Of a stretch of DNA of 6,391 bases, positions 1 to 5,441 are shown in pieces. The first letter of the stretch is position 1. Every line of letters starts with the position of its first letter. Location of the stretch: assembly GCA_948466265.1 (NCBI GenBank), contig CAOJZU010000035.1:1-6391 (forward strand), given 5' to 3'. Position numbers and translations under genes: made by a program. Source of the stretch: an uncultured Clostridium sp. (lineage in GTDB: Bacteria > Bacillota_A > Clostridia > TANB77 > CAG-508). Below the pieces are notes generated by a model. It was given only the letters and a program-made list of their open reading frames with translations, did not search any database and had not been told where the DNA came from.

Positions 1-1214
1 AAAATGGAGATGAAGTTCAAAATGATTTTGATAACTTATATCCATGGTCTGATATTATTACTTACAATTATGACACTACTAATAAAAAAATAACAGCATA
101 TTATGGAGAACCAGGATTTGCATTTGATGGTTCAAATGGAGAAGTACTTACAAGAATACCAGAGTTCTGGTATAAAAGAGAAATTAAAGGAGACTATGAA
201 TATATTTATATATCTGATTACAATAGAGCAGGATATAAACATAGCAAAGAGTTTTCAGTAGGTAGATATGGAATAAGTGTAGATGCAGAAGGTAATGCAC
301 ATAGTTATAGTGGAACAATACCAGCATATAATAAAACAATTGCAACATTTAGAACATTAGCAACAGCTGTTGGAGATGGATTCTGCCAAATGGATACTAG
401 ATATTTTATATTGCAACTATTATATTTAGTAGAATATGCAGATTATCATTCTCAAAGTAAATTAGGTAGAGGTGTATCTGAATGGTTTAATCAAAAAGCA
501 TTAATTGCTGAAAATAATGTTAATAGAATTATTGTTGCAAATTCAAATAATATGTATGCTGGAAGAAATGTATCAATTGGAACTAGCGATGCTTGGAATA
601 ATACAGTAGCTTCTGAGAGAACAATTACAAGAATTGAAGATTATTCAAATGGAAGTGTAACAGGAAAAGCAGTTTATTTTGATGGTGCAGCAGTAAATAT
701 TGCAGTAGGAAATGTTTTATGGGGAATAGGACAAAAATCAGGACAGTGTGATGAATTAGGAATGAGATCAGGCACTTTAAATAATGATGGATGCCATTCA
801 ATGATTTATAGAGGGATTGAAAACATTTTTGCAAATATGTGGACAGCAATTGATGGACTTAATATAAAAGATTATGTGGCATACATTTGTGATGATCCAA
901 CTCAATATGCATCTGATAAATTTGTAGCACCATATAAAGCAATAGGATATACAAATTTAGAAACAACAGAATCGTATCCAAGTAAATTAGGGTTTGATGA
1001 AAATCATCCAGAGGTTGCTTTACCTATTGAAGCTAATGGAAGTTCAGGAACTGGTGTATGTGATAAATACTGGTGTAACAGCGGAAATAGAATCGCGTTC
1101 GTTGGGGGTCCTTTCGACGCTGGTGCGAATGATGGCTTCTTTGCTTGGGCTTTGAACCTTGCTTCTAGCATTTCGTACTGGGTTTGCGGGGCTCGCCTTC
1201 TTAAATACCAGTAA
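1..1214 (+). CDS. DGR variable (target) protein, phage tail/receptor-binding type, 5' partial
   Basis: The frame is open from the window edge (first full codon at 3) to TAA at 1212-1214, with a second TAA directly after; about 403 codons are visible and the true start lies upstream. Motifs seen include IPEFWYKREI (about nt 159-188), LQLLYLVEYADYHSQ (about nt 411-455) and a C-terminal stretch with repeated Gly/Trp/Phe ending GARLLKYQ. I recognise this layout from Firmicute and gut phage structural proteins that are DGR targets: a conserved body followed by a C-type-lectin-like (FGE/sulfatase-like) ligand-binding end. The last 37 codons or so are the VR. Substitutions relative to the TR change eight template Asn codons to Pro, Asp, Ala, Ala, Leu, Ile, Tyr and Val, and one Tyr to Cys. 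The probable role is host-receptor binding at the virion tail. The lectin fold and the role are family inference; the VR relationship is seen directly. Confidence 0.88.
   Translation, partial: NGDEVQNDFDNLYPWSDIITYNYDTTNKKITAYYGEPGFAFDGSNGEVLTRIPEFWYKREIKGDYEYIYISDYNRAGYKHSKEFSVGRYGISVDAEGNAHSYSGTIPAYNKTIATFRTLATAVGDGFCQMDTRYFILQLLYLVEYADYHSQSKLGRGVSEWFNQKALIAENNVNRIIVANSNNMYAGRNVSIGTSDAWNNTVASERTITRIEDYSNGSVTGKAVYFDGAAVNIAVGNVLWGIGQKSGQCDELGMRSGTLNNDGCHSMIYRGIENIFANMWTAIDGLNIKDYVAYICDDPTQYASDKFVAPYKAIGYTNLETTESYPSKLGFDENHPEVALPIEANGSSGTGVCDKYWCNSGNRIAFVGGPFDAGANDGFFAWALNLASSISYWVCGARLLKYQ
1093..1203 (+). repeat. DGR variable repeat (VR)
   Basis: This 111-nt segment aligns without gaps to 1350-1460 (constant offset 257) with 96 identities. 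The 15 mismatches are at 1110, 1111, 1116, 1119, 1120, 1149, 1150, 1158, 1159, 1171, 1176, 1182, 1183, 1186 and 1199, and every one faces an adenine in the TR. Fourteen change amino acids in nine codons; 1199 is synonymous (CTT against CTA). Similarity stops abruptly on both sides. The invariant run CGGGGCTCGCCT (1187-1198) followed by the 1199 difference fits the initiation-of-mutagenic-homing site that sits at the 3' end of known VRs. Confidence 0.95.
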
Positions 1215-1225
1215 TAAGCGGGGGT

Positions 1226-1247
1226 ATGGGGGCGGCCAGCCTCCCAT
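1226..1247 (+). other. GC-rich hairpin just downstream of the VR
   Basis: ATGGGGGC (1226-1233) pairs with GCC-T-CCCAT (1239-1247): eight base pairs, one bulged T at 1242 and the loop GGCCA (1234-1238). It starts 22 nt after the VR ends and 11 nt after the target gene's stop codon. There is no T-run after it (GAAATAACTG follows), which argues against an intrinsic terminator. In the Bordetella phage BPP-1 DGR a DNA hairpin or cruciform just past the VR stimulates target recognition; this element has a comparable place but lies somewhat further away. The role is inferred. Confidence 0.5.
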
Positions 1248-1270
1248 GAAATAACTGAAATCTAGAATAG

Positions 1271-1299
1271 TTAAATTATTTAAAAATTGTATATATAAT
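1271..1299 (+). promoter_or_regulatory. Candidate promoter for the TR RNA and RT
   Basis: A perfect -10 hexamer TATAAT lies at 1294-1299. A weak -35, TTAAAT (3/6 to consensus), lies at 1271-1276 with a 17-bp spacer. The predicted transcript would begin near 1305-1307, at the foot of the hairpin at 1303-1332, and would carry the TR, the spacer and the RT gene. AT-rich DNA gives chance TATAAT matches, so confidence is moderate. Confidence 0.45.
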
Positions 1300-1302
1300 G
1301 TC

Positions 1303-1332
1303 TACAGGGGATTTGATGTGTGCGATCCTGTA
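1303..1332 (+). other. Hairpin directly upstream of the TR
   Basis: TACAGG (1303-1308) pairs with CCTGTA (1327-1332). AT/AT can add two more pairs if G1309-G1310 are bulged, leaving a 12-nt loop. It ends 17 nt before the TR and starts about where the candidate promoter would begin transcription, so it could be the capped 5' end of the TR RNA. Alternatively, the T-rich stretch that follows (1338-1350) could make it a weak terminator or attenuator, although the T-run starts six nt after the stem. Confidence 0.4.
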
Positions 1333-1349
1333 ATTGCTTTTTGATTTTT

Positions 1350-1460
1350 TCGCGTTCGTTGGGGGTAATTTCAACAATGGTGCGAATGATGGCTTCTTTG
1401 CTTGGAATTTGAACAATGCTTCTAGCAATTCGAACTGGAATTACGGGGCTCGCCTACTTA
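1350..1460 (+). repeat. DGR template repeat (TR), transcribed as the non-coding template RNA
   Basis: This is the gap-free partner of the VR, lying downstream of the target gene and upstream of the RT. It contains 25 adenines, of which 15 differ in the VR; none of the 86 non-adenine positions differs. In the VP reading frame it carries ten AAT/AAC codons and one TAC. Random change of both adenines in AAY gives 16 codons covering many amino acid classes and can never create a stop. GC content is about 45% by hand count, well above the flanking AT-rich DNA, in keeping with a cassette with its own history. The RT would reverse-transcribe its RNA with errors at A. Confidence 0.95.
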
Positions 1461-1587
1461 TTTTTAAATTATATTACACATCATTTTCCATAGCGCTTGC
1501 TAAAAATAATGTCGAAACTGGATTGACCTAGTAGCTTCTTTTAAGTGAAAAGCCGATAGACAAAAATAAGAATACCAGGAGAAAAAC
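1461..1587 (+). other. TR-RT spacer with RT ribosome binding site
   Basis: These are 127 non-coding bases between the TR and the RT start codon. Short inverted repeats are visible: TAGC/GCTA at 1491-1494 and 1499-1502 with loop GCTT, and CTTTT/AAAAG around 1537-1551. AGGAGA at 1577-1582, five nt before the ATG, is the RT ribosome binding site. In the BPP-1 DGR the RNA just 3' of the TR is needed to prime cDNA synthesis, so this stretch is the analogous part here. That role is inferred from position only. Confidence 0.5.
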
Positions 1588-2643
1588 ATGAAAAGAGTAG
1601 GAAATATATACGAAAAAATAACTAAGAAAGAAAATATAAGACAAGCTATTCTAAAAGCCTCTAAAGGAAAAAAGAAAAGAAAAAGTGTTATAAAAATACT
1701 AAACGATATGAATTTCTATGTTAATGAAATATATGATATGCTTATAAATAAAAATTACAAACCAAGTCCATATGTAAAGATGTTAATACATGATGGTGTA
1801 AGAAAAAAAGAAAGAATAATTTATAAACCACAATTTTATCCAGACCAAATTATTCATTGGGCATTAATGCAACAAATACAACCAATAATAGAAAAAGGGT
1901 TGTATGACTATACATGTGCATCTATACCAGAACGAGGAATTCATTATGGAGCAAAATATATAAAAAAGATATTAGTACGAGATAGAAAAAATACTAAATA
2001 TGCTCTTAAGTTAGATGTAAAGAAATTTTATCCATCAATAGATAAAGAAATAATGAAAAGAAAATTCCTAAGAGTTATTAAAGATCGAGATACATTAGAT
2101 TTAATAGACAAAATTATAGATAGTAGCGAAACAGGTCTTCCGATTGGAAATTATACAAGTCAATGGTTCGCTAATTTTTATTTGCAAAATTTAGATCATT
2201 ATATAAAAGAAGAACTAAAAGTTCCCTATTATCTAAGATATATGGATGATATGGTCCTCTTTCACAGAAATAAAAAAGAACTCAGAAAAATTAAAGAAAA
2301 AATAGAGGAATATTTAAAAAAAGAAAAACTTAGATTAAAGGAGAATTGGCAATTATTTAAAGTAGATAGTAGGCCAGTTGACTTTATAGGATACCGATTT
2401 TACAGGGGTTATACAACATTAAGAAGGGGAAATTTCTTAAGAATAAAAAGAAGAGCAAAAAGAATATATAAAAGAAAAAAAGTAACATTAACAGATGCAT
2501 CAGCAATGATAAGTTATTACGGTTGGCTTAAACATTGCAATAGTTATGGGTTTACACAAAAATATATAAAACCGTATATAAATATAAATGAATTAAAAGG
2601 AGTGGTTAGTTATGCAAATAGAAAGTTCAAAAAGGCCAAATAA
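1588..2643 (+). CDS. Diversity-generating retroelement reverse transcriptase
   Basis: A 351-residue protein of typical DGR RT length. Residues 139-151 (YALKLDVKKFYPS) hold the first catalytic Asp, D143. Residues 183-192 (GLPIGNYTSQ), followed by WFANFYLQNLD, are the DGR-type form of RT motif 4. YMDD at 218-221 supplies the other two catalytic Asp. FIGYRF at 266-271 is the thumb-proximal motif. The C-terminal part (about 280-351) is very basic and contains YYGWLKHCNS, typical of DGR RTs. There is no maturase or endonuclease domain, unlike group II intron RTs, and the neighbouring TR/VR pair settles the class. The gene is preceded by AGGAGA at 1577-1582. It copies the TR RNA into cDNA that mutagenises the VR. 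No frameshift or lost catalytic residue is seen, so it looks functional. Its 3' end overlaps the next gene by 32 nt. Confidence 0.96.
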   Translation: MKRVGNIYEKITKKENIRQAILKASKGKKKRKSVIKILNDMNFYVNEIYDMLINKNYKPSPYVKMLIHDGVRKKERIIYKPQFYPDQIIHWALMQQIQPIIEKGLYDYTCASIPERGIHYGAKYIKKILVRDRKNTKYALKLDVKKFYPSIDKEIMKRKFLRVIKDRDTLDLIDKIIDSSETGLPIGNYTSQWFANFYLQNLDHYIKEELKVPYYLRYMDDMVLFHRNKKELRKIKEKIEEYLKKEKLRLKENWQLFKVDSRPVDFIGYRFYRGYTTLRRGNFLRIKRRAKRIYKRKKVTLTDASAMISYYGWLKHCNSYGFTQKYIKPYININELKGVVSYANRKFKKAK

Positions 2644-3124
2644 ATTTGAAATAAATGAGATGGAGAACGGAAAATGTACCGTTCTTTTTTTTGATAATGT
2701 TCAAGAAGTAGAAACCTCACAACTAGATAGTGAAGAAAAATCAATAAAATATACATATGATATGTATAAAATGAATGTAAATTTTAGAGAAAATCTATCA
2801 GAACAAATTGAAAATAACTATGATAAATGGTTAGAAACTGCAAAAAAAGAGGAATATAACCAGTTAGCAGCAGAAGTAAGAGCAAAACGAAATGAATTAC
2901 TTGCTGAAACAGATAAAGAAATGTGCATTGATAGATTAGGTCTAAAACTACCATCTGACTTATCTATGACTAATATAATATCTAGCTTAAAACAATTCTT
3001 TGAAGGATTTTCTGATGTATGTAATGGGAAAATTGCAAAATATAGACAAGAATTGAGAGATATTACGAAACAAGAAGGATTTCCATATAACATTTTATGG
3101 CCAACAAAAGATAAGGAGGATTAA
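2612..3124 (+). CDS. Tail-fibre assembly / tail chaperone-like protein
   Basis: A 170-residue protein starting inside the RT gene, with AAAAGGAG at 2595-2602 nine nt before its ATG, so it is probably translationally coupled to the RT. The N-terminal part (ENGKCTVLFFDNVQEVE, 18-34) looks beta-rich, the middle is charged and helical, residues 90-101 read RAKRNELLAETD, and the end (144-164) reads YRQELRDIT followed by KQEGFPYNILWP. The R..RN.LL..TD and YRQ.LRD...QEGFP...WP patterns are those of phage tail-fibre assembly and tail chaperone proteins in Firmicute phages (DUF4376/XkdW-like). It sits next to the variable tail protein's cassette, so it may chaperone that protein. It does not resemble the DGR accessory protein Avd, which is a shorter all-helical bundle. 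A terminator-like hairpin lies inside codons 18-27. Confidence 0.65.
   Translation: MQIESSKRPNKFEINEMENGKCTVLFFDNVQEVETSQLDSEEKSIKYTYDMYKMNVNFRENLSEQIENNYDKWLETAKKEEYNQLAAEVRAKRNELLAETDKEMCIDRLGLKLPSDLSMTNIISSLKQFFEGFSDVCNGKIAKYRQELRDITKQEGFPYNILWPTKDKED
2664..2692 (+). terminator. Terminator-like hairpin inside the 5' end of the chaperone-like gene
   Basis: AGAACGG (2664-2670) pairs perfectly with CCGTTCT (2679-2685) around an eight-nt loop, and eight T follow at 2685-2692. This has every mark of an intrinsic terminator. It lies 20 nt past the RT stop codon yet in frame within codons 18-27 of the next gene, where it encodes part of what looks like a genuine domain. It could end or attenuate the TR-RT transcript. 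Confidence 0.55.
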
Positions 3125-3127
3125 TCT

Positions 3128-3421
3128 ATGGATGAAAAATATATGCAAATGATAATTGAAGCAAATCAAAGTGCAAAATCGGCTCATCATAGAATAGACA
3201 GTTTAGAAAGTGAAATAGGAGAAATTAAAGAATTAACAATTGCGGTAAAAGAAATAGCAATGGAAACAAAAGCAACTAGGGAAGATGTAAATGATATGAA
3301 CAGTAGATTAAAAGCAGTAGAAGAAAAACCAGCAAAAAACTGGGATAAAATCATTACTACCATAATTGGAACTGCAGTAGGTGCTGTTGTAGGAGCAATT
3401 ATAGGATTAGTAATAAAATAG
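3128..3421 (+). CDS. XhlA-like haemolysin/holin-associated membrane protein
   Basis: A 97-residue protein with AAGGAGG at 3113-3119, eight nt before the ATG, and only three nt after the previous stop codon. Residues 15-68 form a heptad-patterned helix with the motif HHRIDSLESEI (20-30), and residues 75-97 form one Gly/Ala/Ile-rich membrane segment at the C terminus. This plan of an N-terminal coiled coil and a C-terminal membrane helix is that of XhlA, a membrane protein found beside the holin in Firmicute phage lysis modules, where it works with holin and endolysin. The next gene is indeed holin-like. The family call rests on layout and motif, not on a database match. Confidence 0.7.
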   Translation: MDEKYMQMIIEANQSAKSAHHRIDSLESEIGEIKELTIAVKEIAMETKATREDVNDMNSRLKAVEEKPAKNWDKIITTIIGTAVGAVVGAIIGLVIK

Positions 3422-3431
3422 GAGGTTCTAT

Positions 3432-3629
3432 ATGAAAAAGTTTTTAGAAAAAATTGCGAAATTAATTGATGTAAAATCAATAATATCAATAGCAACAACA
3501 TTTGTATTTTGCTATTTAGCATTAAGTAAATACTTATCTGCAGAAGTGTTTATTTCTGTTTATTCAATAATAGTAGGATTTTATTTTGGAACACAATATG
3601 AAAAAACTAAAAATGACATAACAGAATAA
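3432..3629 (+). CDS. Small holin-like membrane protein
   Basis: A 65-residue protein with AGGAGG at 3420-3425, six nt before the ATG. A basic amphipathic N terminus (MKKFLEKIAKLIDVKS) is followed by two hydrophobic segments, about 17-32 and 38-52, and a charged tail beginning FGTQYEKTKND. The DVKSI start and the YFGTQYEK end are familiar from small Firmicute phage holins. The place between an XhlA-like gene and the endolysin fits a pore former that times lysis and lets the amidase reach the wall. An intrinsic terminator follows directly. Holin sequences are poorly conserved, so the assignment leans on topology and context. Confidence 0.65.
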   Translation: MKKFLEKIAKLIDVKSIISIATTFVFCYLALSKYLSAEVFISVYSIIVGFYFGTQYEKTKNDITE

Positions 3630-3650
3630 TACAAGAATTTATTTCTTGTA
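3630..3650 (+). other. Hairpin after the holin-like gene
   Basis: TACAAGAA (3630-3637) pairs perfectly with TTCTTGTA (3643-3650), loop TTTAT. It begins right at the stop codon of the holin-like gene, eight nt ahead of the stronger terminator. It is AT-rich with only a short T-run after it, so it may be a helper of the terminator or a 3'-end stabiliser. Confidence 0.5.
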
Positions 3651-3658
3651 ATTTAAAG

Positions 3659-3701
3659 ATACTGGAAGAAAAATTAAAAATCTTCCAGTATTAATTTTTT
3701 T
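3659..3701 (+). terminator. Intrinsic terminator
   Basis: ATACTGGAAGA (3659-3669) pairs perfectly with TCTTCCAGTAT (3681-3691) over 11 bp around an 11-nt A-rich loop. A run of seven T at 3695-3701 follows. It separates the holin-like gene from the acidic peptide and endolysin genes, so these must depend on readthrough, antitermination or another promoter. Confidence 0.85.
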
Positions 3702-3718
3702 ATAAGGAGGTCTTCAAA

Positions 3719-3862
3719 ATGGAAGAAGAAGTTGTAAATTACAATCAAGAACTTGCAGATTTAAATATGCAAGAGAATACTTTTCCAGAAGTTGATGAAA
3801 AAGAAGAAGGAATTGGAGAAGTAAAAGAAACTGATGAATTTTATCAGGGAGGTGTAGAATAA
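3719..3862 (+). CDS. Small acidic protein of unknown function (47 aa)
   Basis: The ATG at 3719 has a perfect AAGGAGGT at 3704-3711, seven nt upstream. The stop TAA at 3860-3862 overlaps the endolysin ATG by one base (TAATG), so the two genes are probably translationally coupled. The peptide has 16 Asp/Glu and only 2 Lys among 47 residues, no membrane segment and no signal peptide. It begins MEEEVVNYNQELADL and has an acidic middle around PEVDEKEE. I do not recognise the family. The strong ribosome binding site, tight coupling and codon usage like its neighbours support a real gene. An endolysin-associated role is only a guess from position. Confidence 0.75.
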   Translation: MEEEVVNYNQELADLNMQENTFPEVDEKEEGIGEVKETDEFYQGGVE

Positions 3863-5019
3863 TGTTAGTAACAAAAGTAGTAATGCCAGAAAGTAAATAT
3901 GGCAGAAAATGTCCTTATTCTATGAAACCAGAAGGAATATCAATTCATAATACAGCAAATGATGCTTCAGCAATGAGTGAAATATCATATATGATAAATA
4001 ATAATAACCAAGTTTCTTTTCACGAAGCAATAGACGATTATAGAACAGTACAAGGAATTGAACATAATAGAAATGCTTGGCACTCTGGAGATGGACATGG
4101 GTTTGGTAACATGAAAACAATAGGAATTGAAATATGTTATTCAAAATCTGGTGGAGAGAGATTTGAAAAAGCAGAAAGAAATGCTGCAGAAAGAATAGCT
4201 TATTTAATGAAACAATATGGATGGAATTTAGATAATATAACAGATGCAAGACATACAATAGGAACACATCAGAATAGAAGTGGTAAATATTGTCCTCATA
4301 GAACTCTAGATATGGGATTAGAAAGATTCTACAATATGATTAGAGAAGAATATAGAGAATTAACAGGAGAACAAGCAACAGGTACACCTAATATTGTAGT
4401 AAATGAATCTAATAATAATACTGGAAGAAATGTAGGAGATGTAGTTACAATAAATGGTGTTTATACTTCTTCATCATCTACTAAAAAATTAAATCCAGCA
4501 GTTAAAAGTGGAATGATTACAAGAATTATACCAGGAGCAAGAAACCCATATTTACTTAATAATGGTAATATAGGATGGGTAAATGATTCTTGCATTGTTT
4601 CTTCAGCAAATTCACAAGCACAAAATAATAATACAAATGTAGCACCTTCAATCACAGTTGGAAGTAAAGTAACATTATCAGCAAATGCTACTAATTATGC
4701 TACTGGTCAAAAAATTCCTAATTGCTATAAAAATAGAAATTATACAATTATGCAAGTTGGAAATGGCAAAGTATTATTAAAAGAATTATATTCATGGGTA
4801 TATACTAAAGATTTAGTAGGTTATGGATCTAATTCTAATAATACAAATAATACAGCAACAAATTCAAATAAAAAGTCAAATGAAGAGATTGCAAATGATA
4901 TAATAAATAAGCCAAATTTTGATGGATGGGGAACAGGAGAAACTAGAAAACAGAAATTAAAAGCAGCAGGTTACGATCCAGATGCAATTCAAAGAATAAT
5001 TAATCAAAAATTGAAATAA
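3862..5019 (+). CDS. Endolysin: N-acetylmuramoyl-L-alanine amidase with SH3-like and Cpl-7 (CW_7) modules
   Basis: A 385-residue protein with GGGAGGTG at 3847-3854 as ribosome binding site. Residues about 1-155 are an Amidase_2 (T7-lysozyme-like) domain that cleaves the bond between N-acetylmuramic acid and L-Ala in peptidoglycan. The putative zinc ligands are H29 (SIHNTAN), H136 and C144, and K142 occupies the place of the T7 catalytic Lys; the spacing H-x5-K-x-C matches that family. After a linker, residues about 188-246 and 264-320 look like two SH3-type wall-binding modules (first one: VGDVVTINGVY then IIPGARNPYLL, GNIGWV), separated by Asn/Ser-rich linkers. Residues about 339-384 (NEEIANDIINK, GWGTGETRKQKLKAAGYDP, DAIQRIINQKL) match the Cpl-7/CW_7 wall-binding motif. 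No signal peptide is seen, so export would use the holin. All key residues are present. Confidence 0.92.
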   Translation: MLVTKVVMPESKYGRKCPYSMKPEGISIHNTANDASAMSEISYMINNNNQVSFHEAIDDYRTVQGIEHNRNAWHSGDGHGFGNMKTIGIEICYSKSGGERFEKAERNAAERIAYLMKQYGWNLDNITDARHTIGTHQNRSGKYCPHRTLDMGLERFYNMIREEYRELTGEQATGTPNIVVNESNNNTGRNVGDVVTINGVYTSSSSTKKLNPAVKSGMITRIIPGARNPYLLNNGNIGWVNDSCIVSSANSQAQNNNTNVAPSITVGSKVTLSANATNYATGQKIPNCYKNRNYTIMQVGNGKVLLKELYSWVYTKDLVGYGSNSNNTNNTATNSNKKSNEEIANDIINKPNFDGWGTGETRKQKLKAAGYDPDAIQRIINQKLK

Positions 5020-5022
5020 TAT

Positions 5023-5043
5023 AGAGGAGATAAATTCTCCTCT
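5023..5043. terminator. Hairpin between convergent genes, possible bidirectional terminator
   Basis: AGAGGAGA (5023-5030) pairs perfectly with TCTCCTCT (5036-5043), loop TAAAT. It lies between the endolysin stop codon and the stop codon of the convergent minus-strand gene, whose last base touches the stem. The T-rich tails are interrupted on both sides (TATTGTAATTTTTC on plus; ATATTATTTCAATTTTTG on minus), so termination may be partial. Confidence 0.65.
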
Positions 5044-5441
5044 TATTGTAATTTTTCTAATTTGTTTTTTATATCTAATAATATATTAAATGCTTGTTGG
5101 AAAGTAGTATTATTCATATCTAAATCAGTAATTTTATTTAATACTTTTTTTATTTCGATATTTTTCATATAATCATTAACATTTGAATTAGGTAAATTAT
5201 CTATTACTTTATACTTTATTTTTAATTTATTTAGTAGTATGATATATTTATCTAATTGAGAAACGGGGAAACCACACTTGAAAATAGAAGGTCCCAAGTC
5301 GGTTATTTTAAGCCCTAGCTTCTCATTGATTAACTTTGCATCTTCATTTAAAATGTTATAGAAAATACCTACTCTAAACAAATAAATGGAAGATGCATCT
5401 TCTTTTTTTAGTTCATTATATTGCTTCATTAATTTACTCAT
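5043..5441 (-). CDS. MutS domain I-like small protein (candidate DGR accessory)
   Basis: A 132-residue protein whose residues about 5-80 resemble the N-terminal mismatch-recognition domain (domain I) of MutS. LMKQYNELKKEDASSIYLF, then RVGIFYNILNEDAKLINEKL, matches from memory the E. coli MutS stretch [31 protein letters not shown], and KCGFPVSQLDKYIILLNK matches the later GIP-H..-.NYL.-L segment. The mismatch-wedging Phe of MutS (FYE) is kept as F27, but the Glu is Asn (FYN, 27-29). There is no clamp, lever or ATPase domain; residues 95-132 are a helical tail. The gene overlaps the upstream repressor gene by four nt (ATGA), with AAGGAG at 5453-5458 on the minus strand. I recall that MutS-like (MSL) genes have been reported as DGR-associated; a role with this DGR is an inference. 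Alternatively it is an unrelated prophage cargo gene. Confidence 0.75.
   Translation of the reverse strand: MSKLMKQYNELKKEDASSIYLFRVGIFYNILNEDAKLINEKLGLKITDLGPSIFKCGFPVSQLDKYIILLNKLKIKYKVIDNLPNSNVNDYMKNIEIKKVLNKITDLDMNNTTFQQAFNILLDIKNKLEKLQ

Noticed and set aside
4..30. ATG codons near the window start as a gene start
   Set aside because: They are in a different frame from the long open frame, which continues beyond the window edge.
625..849. Minus-strand frames opposite real genes (also 2818-3093, 3187-3522, 3920-4267, 4461-4655 and 5833-6021)
   Set aside because: Their products are Leu/Phe/His-rich or otherwise biased antisense translations of well-supported plus-strand genes; none has a convincing ribosome binding site.
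1044..1247. Minus-strand open frame opposite the VR
   Set aside because: It is the antisense of the target gene's end and the hairpin, with no ribosome binding site or family likeness.
1226..1247. Post-VR hairpin as the target gene's terminator
   Set aside because: No T-run follows the stem, and the stem has a bulge.
1334..1531. A 65-codon open frame through the TR
   Set aside because: It exists because the TR mirrors the coding frame of the VR. It has no ribosome binding site, its tail is AT-rich nonsense outside the TR, and the TR acts as an RNA template.
3128..3421. The 97-residue coiled-coil protein as an Avd homologue
   Set aside because: It has a C-terminal membrane helix and an XhlA-like layout and lies next to a holin; Avd is a soluble four-helix bundle.
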